Of a stretch of DNA of 7,696 nt, positions 4,101-7,696 are shown one piece after another. The number at the start of each line of letters is the position of its first letter. Within the stretch, counting starts at the first letter, position 1. This DNA is from Cloacimonetes bacterium UBA5835 (GTDB lineage: Bacteria > Cloacimonadota > Cloacimonadia > Cloacimonadales > Cloacimonadaceae). The notes beneath the pieces are model-generated. The model searched no databases. It saw nothing but the letters and a program-made list of their open reading frames with translations, and was not told where the DNA came from. Location of the stretch: assembly GCA_002432865.1 (NCBI GenBank), contig DJGX01000026.1, positions 32,938 to 40,633 on the forward strand. Direction: 5' to 3'. Position numbers and translations under genes: made by a program.

Positions 4101-7035
4101 TATAGTTTGGCATAGGGGAACAGTTATTCACAGATGTAACATTAAATGCCAAAGCACTAATCAAACCAGGTGCAGCACCTGCTGCATAGAGATCATCAGC
4201 AGTGTATAAATATTGCTGGCGGAAATTTTTATACCAGGTTCCATAGGGAGTGGGAGATCCTGTTGTTGAGTTTGTGGCAGTTCCTTGACCAATTTGAATT
4301 ACTGTAAGCCCAGCTTGCATCACTTCTACATTTAGAGGTGCAGTTTGATTGTTTATGGCAATTTCATCACCAGTTAAAATCACTTGACCATAAATATAGG
4401 TAGGTCCAGTTTGAGTAGGAATCCAAGAAACTGTAACAGAAAGGGTTTGAAGAGAATTAATAGTAGGTCCTGGCACAGAGGCAAGTTCAATTCCCCCTTC
4501 TTTCATCAGTTTTACAGTGTAGTTAGTTTGAGCTTCGATGCCATTATTTTTAATTGTTATATTATAATCCGATGATGTATCCACGCTGGGAACTGTATTT
4601 CCAGTAATGCTAAGGCAGCCAAGATCATTTTCAATTAGTTGGCCTGTGTAGAAAATTGTTATCTTAGGCACCTGATTGATCGGAGTTGTTCCTCCAGGAG
4701 GATTAGCAGGATCATAAGCTGTGCCATCGTTAAATATATTTAGGGTGCGATTACTGCCCATAGTCATTCCGTAAAAATTATCTGTGGACGAATACCAGGT
4801 AGTATCCATCGGACGCTGAACCATCATAACTAAATTTCCAGGGGTATGCATATAAGGCATTTGTAAGGGGATAATAATAGTATTTGTCCCTGATGGATAA
4901 TTGACATTTCCGTCGAAAACTAAGGTTAATTGTGTGGAAGGAATCCATCCACCACTTAAATCTTGAACATTAGTTGATCCCAACCAAATCTTGGTAGCAC
5001 CATTGGCAGGAGTTCCAGAAAAGTTATTATATAAAGCCAAGGAAGTTATTGTTCCACTTACAAAACCTAGTTCATCTGCATAATATAGAACTTCGCACAA
5101 GGAAGTACAATAAAAGAAATCCATTGGGATTCGGAATGTTTCTGTCCCATCGGCAATAGTAACTGCCTGAACACCTTCTGGTTGAACATTAATGTTTAGA
5201 GGTGCAGTTTGATTATTTGTGGCAAATTCATCACCAGTTAAAACTACTTGACCATAAACATAGGTAGATCCAGCCTGGGTTGGAGTCCAAGAAACCGTAA
5301 CAGAAAGGGTTTGAAGAGAATTAATAGTAGGTCCTGGCACAGAGACAAGTTCAATTCCTCCTTCTTTCATCAATTTTATACTATAGTTGGTTTGAGCTGC
5401 AATACCATTGTTTTTTACAGTTATTACATAATCAGAAGAAATCCCTACTGTGGGAATTGTATTTCCAGTAATGCTGAGGCAGCCAAGATCATTTTCAATT
5501 AGTTGGCCTGTGTAGAAAATCGTTATTTTAGGCACCTGATTGATCGGAGTTGTTCCTCCAGGAGGATTAGCAGGATCATAAGCTGTGCCACCGCTAAATA
5601 TATTTAGGGTGCGATTACTGCCCATCGTCATTCCGTAAAAATAATCTGTGTACGAATACCAGGTAGTATCCATCGGACGCTGAACCATCATAACTAAATT
5701 TCCAGGAGTATGCATATAGGGCGTTTGCAAGGGAATGGTAATGAGGTTGGCACCCATGGGATAGGTAATATTGCCATCAAAGACTAAAGTCATCTGAGTG
5801 GAAGGAATCCATCCACCACTTAAATTCTGAACATTAGTTGAGCCCAGCCAAATTTTTGTAGCTCCATTGGCAGGGGACTCAGAAAAGTTGTTGTAGAAAG
5901 CCAGAGCTGTTATAGCTCCGCTGACAAAGCCAAGTTCATCGGATAAATAGATAGTCTCAGAGAGAGAATTCCGAAAGTAGAAATCCATCGGAATACGCAT
6001 TGTTTCTGTCCCATCCGCAATAGTAACTGCCTGAACACCTTCTGGCTGAATGTATATGTTTATAGGATAACTTAGGTCGTTATTTGGATTTTGGTCACCA
6101 GCTAAAATAACTTTACCGCGAATAACCAGTGGGCCCCCTACACTTGGAATCCAGCTAACCTGAAAATCGAGATTTTGATTTGGCTGAATAGTTGCTCCGT
6201 TAACTGAACCAAGCTCGGTTCCGTTGCTATCAATTAATTGAACTTGATAAGTACTTTGTGGATTAGTTCCCCGGTTGCGAATCGTTATTGTGTAATTAGC
6301 TGTTAAACCTACAGAGGGAGTAATGTTCCCAGAAATAGCAATAGCAGCTAAATCATTAGGTTGAGGTATTACAGGATTAAATTCAAAAACAGTTCCCTGA
6401 TTGGGGAAGGTAGAAATATTACTGGTTTCAATAGTAGTGGAGGCTGAACCATCAGTTGGATTTACGCTATAAAACCAGCCAACGCCACCAGGGCTCATAT
6501 TAATACCTATGGAGGCAGAAGGATTATTTGGTATGCCTGGGTTGGAGCCATAAATAAAACTGATCTTGCCTGTTTCAAACAACTGAACCTGAAAATTAAA
6601 GCCAACAGGACCAGAATAATACCACTTGGCATTTTCATATTGAATAATAAAAACACGATTGGGAGCAGTTCCAGACATAAGATAACTTACTGTTCCAGAA
6701 ACCATACTGAGATCATCCCAAAGGGGGGCAACGACAGGTTGATATGTAGTTGAATTAAGCGAATTACTCAGATTGCTGTAAGTTTGAGAAGTTCCCAAAC
6801 CAATCCATCCATTTGAGGAGATTTTTACTTCGCTATAAGAAAAATCTCCATAACTAAAGGTGAATCCAATTGGAATAATATCCGATAGTACATCGTCAGA
6901 TGAAATTCCAGCATTAGTTCCGGTAATCGGTGTGTATGTTCCTGTAGTGGCGAAAAATTCATAATGTTCATCAATCGTCGCCCAGGCAAAACAAACCATC
7001 GATATCATCACCAGAAGTAATGATAGTTGTTTCAT
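1177..7035 (-). CDS. Giant secreted multidomain surface protein with T9SS-type C-terminal sorting domain
   Basis: A 1952-residue protein with an ATG at 7035 preceded by AAAGGAGA at ideal spacing. Residues 1-19 form a signal peptide (MKQLSLLL...CFAWA, AxA cleavage at 19). Modules in order: a beta-sandwich with an ISSNGWIGLG motif (20-224); a CARDB-like Ig fold (227-331); two tandem 288-residue units (332-619 and 620-907), each a beta-sandwich plus CARDB-like domain; a diverged third sandwich (908-1094); two carboxypeptidase-regulatory-like domains (1095-1174 and about 1175-1260); an Fn3-like domain (1261-1284 and about 1520-1591) interrupted by a gingipain-adhesin-like jelly roll with AGCDAGPAVDGFG (about 1285-1443) and a basic Ser/Thr/Lys linker (1455-1515); a third regulatory-like domain (1595-1670); a cleaved-adhesin/MAM-like domain (1675-1848); and a C-terminal FlgD-like Ig sorting domain (1862-1952) with YPNPFNP and SGVYYYKM. 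Such C-termini direct export by the type IX secretion system and anchoring at the outer membrane. No protease or glycosidase catalytic motif is visible, so an adhesive or structural surface role is inferred. Domain edges are by eye. Confidence 0.93.
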   Translation of the reverse strand: MKQLSLLLVMISMVCFAWATIDEHYEFFATTGTYTPITGTNAGISSDDVLSDIIPIGFTFSYGDFSYSEVKISSNGWIGLGTSQTYSNLSNSLNSTTYQPVVAPLWDDLSMVSGTVSYLMSGTAPNRVFIIQYENAKWYYSGPVGFNFQVQLFETGKISFIYGSNPGIPNNPSASIGINMSPGGVGWFYSVNPTDGSASTTIETSNISTFPNQGTVFEFNPVIPQPNDLAAIAISGNITPSVGLTANYTITIRNRGTNPQSTYQVQLIDSNGTELGSVNGATIQPNQNLDFQVSWIPSVGGPLVIRGKVILAGDQNPNNDLSYPINIYIQPEGVQAVTIADGTETMRIPMDFYFRNSLSETIYLSDELGFVSGAITALAFYNNFSESPANGATKIWLGSTNVQNLSGGWIPSTQMTLVFDGNITYPMGANLITIPLQTPYMHTPGNLVMMVQRPMDTTWYSYTDYFYGMTMGSNRTLNIFSGGTAYDPANPPGGTTPINQVPKITIFYTGQLIENDLGCLSITGNTIPTVGISSDYVITVKNNGIAAQTNYSIKLMKEGGIELVSVPGPTINSLQTLSVTVSWTPTQAGSTYVYGQVVLTGDEFATNNQTAPLNINVQPEGVQAVTIADGTETFRIPMDFFYCTSLCEVLYYADELGFVSGTITSLALYNNFSGTPANGATKIWLGSTNVQDLSGGWIPSTQLTLVFDGNVNYPSGTNTIIIPLQMPYMHTPGNLVMMVQRPMDTTWYSSTDNFYGMTMGSNRTLNIFNDGTAYDPANPPGGTTPINQVPKITIFYTGQLIENDLGCLSITGNTVPSVDTSSDYNITIKNNGIEAQTNYTVKLMKEGGIELASVPGPTINSLQTLSVTVSWIPTQTGPTYIYGQVILTGDEIAINNQTAPLNVEVMQAGLTVIQIGQGTATNSTTGSPTPYGTWYKNFRQQYLYTADDLYAAGAAPGLISALAFNVTSVNNCSPMPNYTIKLKHTDQAQLSTIFEEGEYTTVWVNDNFVPLAGWNVHTFTSPFFWNGASNLLIDICTDLIPGNYTENASVTYTPTTDPTCLRYQSDSSPASSATTGSTSVNRANARLFMTISDMGSLTGVVSSGGNLLSNATVTIIGTVFQTVTSGDGSYYFQYVPIGTQQAMATKHGYNEVTHTVTIVEDQTTNQNFELSLLPQVTVTGRIVGSDNLSVGLANASISLTGYEPYSATTNNSGFFTIPSVYAEHTYEYTVTATGYQPTTGQIIVGSVNVDVGDIMISELTLPPVNVQATDNGAIVSVTWEVPGTVEGGWIHYDSGQNSNSIGTGSANDFDVCIRFPASALSQYSGMSLYALKVWPAQAGTFSVRVWTGGTATQPANMIVDQGFTPVLASYNTVILNNPVLVTGIEELWFGYRNVVTGGYPAGCDAGPAVDGFGNMIYIDNSWSNLLSLNPDLDYNWNIQGYVGWSAPTTFPTLESIKTVLQATVPLPQSTVKPISSKLRTAHSTSDNFGSTKSISQNSKTVKSVSKTLRTTNPIRSNNNRIPLGYQVWRLLQGQENNENAWVLLTSNPINVLLYADSLWTSLPDGTYRWAVKTVYTNGVYSIAAFSNALTLTHEIGTIAGLVRNLQNQPVAGATITCGTSTASTTSSGAYSMSVLSGTYNVTASHPNYQSVTHPGIFVIPNQTTTVNFQLPPLALPYNDSFETYPDFAISFSPWTLVDVDQSTTYGIQDYNWEHSFEPQAYIIFNPSATTPPLIDFTAHSGNKMACCFAAVTPPNNDWLITPLFSGVTSVKFWARSYTADFGLERFKVGISSNPNPNSFVIISGSNYIQAPVDWTEYNFHIAQPGALYIGIQCVSNDAIIFCVDDVIISSEDIGELEVPVVATALHNNYPNPFNPVTTIAYDVKEKEQVAIEIFNIKGQLVKTLVKGIQEPGNHTVVWDGNDNRGCPVSSGVYYYKMKAGKYNSTKKMIMIK
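4315..6042 (-). repeat. 864-bp in-frame tandem duplication, two units
   Basis: Unit A (6042-5179, residues 332-619) and unit B (5178-4315, residues 620-907) are the same length, 864 bp or exactly 288 codons. By hand alignment they share about 83% of residues (49 differences, no gaps). Both begin EGVQAVTIADGTET and end near TAPLN. An older, more diverged CARDB-like copy sits one period earlier (227-331). The most alike stretch is about 4594-4852 against 5458-5716, with roughly 9 base differences in 259; the 5' end of each unit is much more divergent. Confidence 0.9.
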
Positions 7036-7040
7036 AGTTA

Positions 7041-7048
7041 TCTCCTTT
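7041..7048 (-). promoter_or_regulatory. Ribosome binding site of the surface protein gene
   Basis: AAAGGAGA on the minus strand, with GGAG six bases before the ATG at 7035-7033. It fixes the start, and the resulting N-terminus is a classic signal peptide. Confidence 0.85.
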
Positions 7049-7088
7049 CCCTTTATATAATTATTTTTAGGGTTTATTGCGAAGCTTG

Positions 7089-7118
7089 GTTTCGGAATCG
7101 CCTATGGCTATCAGAAAC
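7089..7118 (-). promoter_or_regulatory. Imperfect hairpin in the 5' leader
   Basis: GTTTC at 7089-7093 pairs with GAAAC at 7114-7118. GA/TC pairs follow inside and GCC/GGC closes a three-base TAT loop, about ten pairs with small internal loops. It lies between the promoter candidate and the ribosome binding site, so it would be in the untranslated leader. It matches no riboswitch known to me and has no T-run, so regulation or RNA stability is only a guess. Confidence 0.3.
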
Positions 7119-7210
7119 TATATGCTAACTAAACTATCGATTATCTTGTTCTGATTCAGATGGCAGCGAAGAATTTCTTACAAATCAGCATACCTAATTC
7201 CAACAATTTA

Positions 7211-7239
7211 CTAATAAAATTATTCAAATAAGTTGTCAA
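7211..7239 (-). promoter_or_regulatory. Sigma-70-like promoter candidate for the surface protein gene
   Basis: On the minus strand TTGACA (7239-7234) is followed after exactly 17 bases by TATTAG (7216-7211), a perfect -35 and a four-of-six -10. The predicted start near 7204 gives a leader of about 170 nt. The FCB-group Bacteroidota often use different promoter signatures, so the use of an E. coli-like element in this organism is an assumption. Confidence 0.45.
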
Positions 7240-7515
7240 GCAAGATTTTATGTGTATTATATGCAGACATCTCAGTTTTTTTTAGAGATTGTAGGGTATA
7301 GAAAAAACATAAGGTAAGGAATGAACAGGATTCAATTGGAAGAGGGCAGAAAGTAATGAGAGAATACCACTAGAAATACTATAAGAAAAACTACTAACGC
7401 AGAAAACGAAGTTACCTTTGTTCAAACAGAATAATGGTGTCCTTGTTGTGTAGTGGCAACTGTGTTTTTTCGTTATGGCTTGCCTTTTTAGTAAAAGCAA
7501 TAAAGCGTGAGAGGT

Positions 7516-7535
7516 GGTTGACGAGGACATCAACC
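7516..7535. repeat. 20-bp inverted repeat
   Basis: GGTTGA (7516-7521) and TCAACC (7530-7535) flank an eight-base loop, CGAGGACA. It sits 15 bp before the 67-bp repeat array and could be a neighbouring REP-like unit or a short regulatory hairpin. Nothing else supports a specific role. Confidence 0.45.
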
Positions 7536-7550
7536 TTCCGATATTAACTA

Positions 7551-7696
7551 GCCGGATTAAAACCCGTCGTTAAAATATATCGTCCCGCTGGGACTTCTTT
7601 TAGGCATTCTTTTTATCGCCGGGTTAAAACCCGTCGCTCAAATCTGTCGTCCCGCTGGGACTTCTTTTAGGCATTCTTTTTATCGCCGGGTTAAAA
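7551..7696. repeat. 67-bp tandem repeat array with two hairpins per unit
   Basis: Units start at 7551, 7618 and 7685, and the third is cut by the window end. Each unit has hairpin 1, CGGGTTAAAACCCG (perfect in unit 2, one mismatch in unit 1 where GGG is GGA). A variable stretch of about 15 bp follows (7567-7581 against 7634-7648). Hairpin 2 is the perfect GTCCCGCTGGGAC (7582-7594 and 7649-7661). The unit ends with the invariant TTCTTTTAGGCATTCTTTTT and ATC. The layout resembles bacterial REP/BIME elements. The spacing leaves no unique spacers of CRISPR type. No transposase or reverse transcriptase is visible in the window. Confidence 0.85.

Larger units (their letters stand above)
7036..7550. 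other. Long non-coding spacer upstream of the surface gene
   Basis: About 515 bp without a supportable gene. It holds the ribosome binding site, a leader hairpin, one good promoter candidate and a 20-bp inverted repeat, described separately. From about 7290 to 7510 I see nothing recognisable. The frames there are Ser/Leu-rich without start signals, and no tRNA or rRNA feature is apparent. Confidence 0.6.

Noticed and set aside
4384..5502. Two similar plus-strand frames, 4384-4575 and 5248-5502, that look like a small gene family
   Set aside because: They are antisense readings of the two duplicated CARDB-like segments and are alike only because the 864-bp unit is repeated.
6976..7035. Lipoprotein signal with Cys15 as the lipid-bearing residue
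   Set aside because: The residues before Cys15 (Ser-Met-Val) do not fit a lipobox, whereas AWA at 17-19 fits signal peptidase I.
7269..7289. ATCTC...GAGAT hairpin around a T-run, considered as a terminator
   Set aside because: The stem is only five pairs and the T-run sits in the loop rather than after the stem.
7282..7533. 83-codon minus-strand frame upstream of the surface gene
   Set aside because: Its product is Ser/Leu-rich without domain features, has no ribosome binding site, overlaps the inverted repeat at 7516-7535 and resembles random reading of AT-rich spacer.
7551..7696. CRISPR array
   Set aside because: The 67-bp units abut with no unique spacers of uniform length. The only variable part is about 15 bp and differs by drift. 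No cas gene is present.

Overview
The window looks like a piece of an anaerobic bacterium of the Fibrobacterota-Chlorobiota-Bacteroidota (FCB) superphylum. The style of the large secreted protein fits Candidatus Cloacimonas / Cloacimonadota best: CARDB-like, carboxypeptidase-regulatory-like, Fn3 and gingipain-adhesin-like modules, then a C-terminal YPNPFNP...DG.D..G..V.SGVYYYKM...K...MIMIK sorting domain. The DNA is AT-rich with long repeat-filled spacers. The taxon call is inference from protein style, not from a marker gene.

Layout, read on the minus strand because every supported gene lies there. At the right end (7551-7696) is a tandem array of a 67-bp unit holding two small hairpins; it runs off the window. 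A roughly 500-bp non-coding region follows (7036-7550), with a 20-bp inverted repeat, a TTGACA-17-TATTAG promoter candidate and a leader of about 170 nt with an imperfect hairpin. An excellent ribosome binding site then starts the dominant gene (7035 to 1177), a 1952-residue secreted, surface-type multidomain protein. It contains an exact 864-bp (288-codon) tandem duplication.

Immediately downstream is what I read as phage debris. The frame reaches to 1160 and begins with a PPYHYNCRTR motif, the hallmark of the C-terminal end of Mu gpF / SPP1 gp7-type minor head proteins. It continues into a barnase/EndoU/colicin/RelE-like (BECR) nuclease-type segment and then an acidic helical tail with its own internal ATG and strong Shine-Dalgarno sequence. 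The 5' part of the head gene is gone. At the 3' side the reading frame runs into low-complexity sequence and stops three bases before the apparent end of an insertion sequence. Only the first 19 codons of that element's IS3-type orfA survive, ended by an apparent CAA-to-TAA nonsense change. The left edge holds short tandem repeats and no gene.

The window thus joins one intact cell-surface gene to a decayed phage/IS scar. The most interesting elements are the orphaned phage-derived nuclease module with its possible intragenic acidic product, the sharply bounded high-identity block inside the tandem duplication, and the two-hairpin 67-bp repeat. No complete new system is demonstrated.
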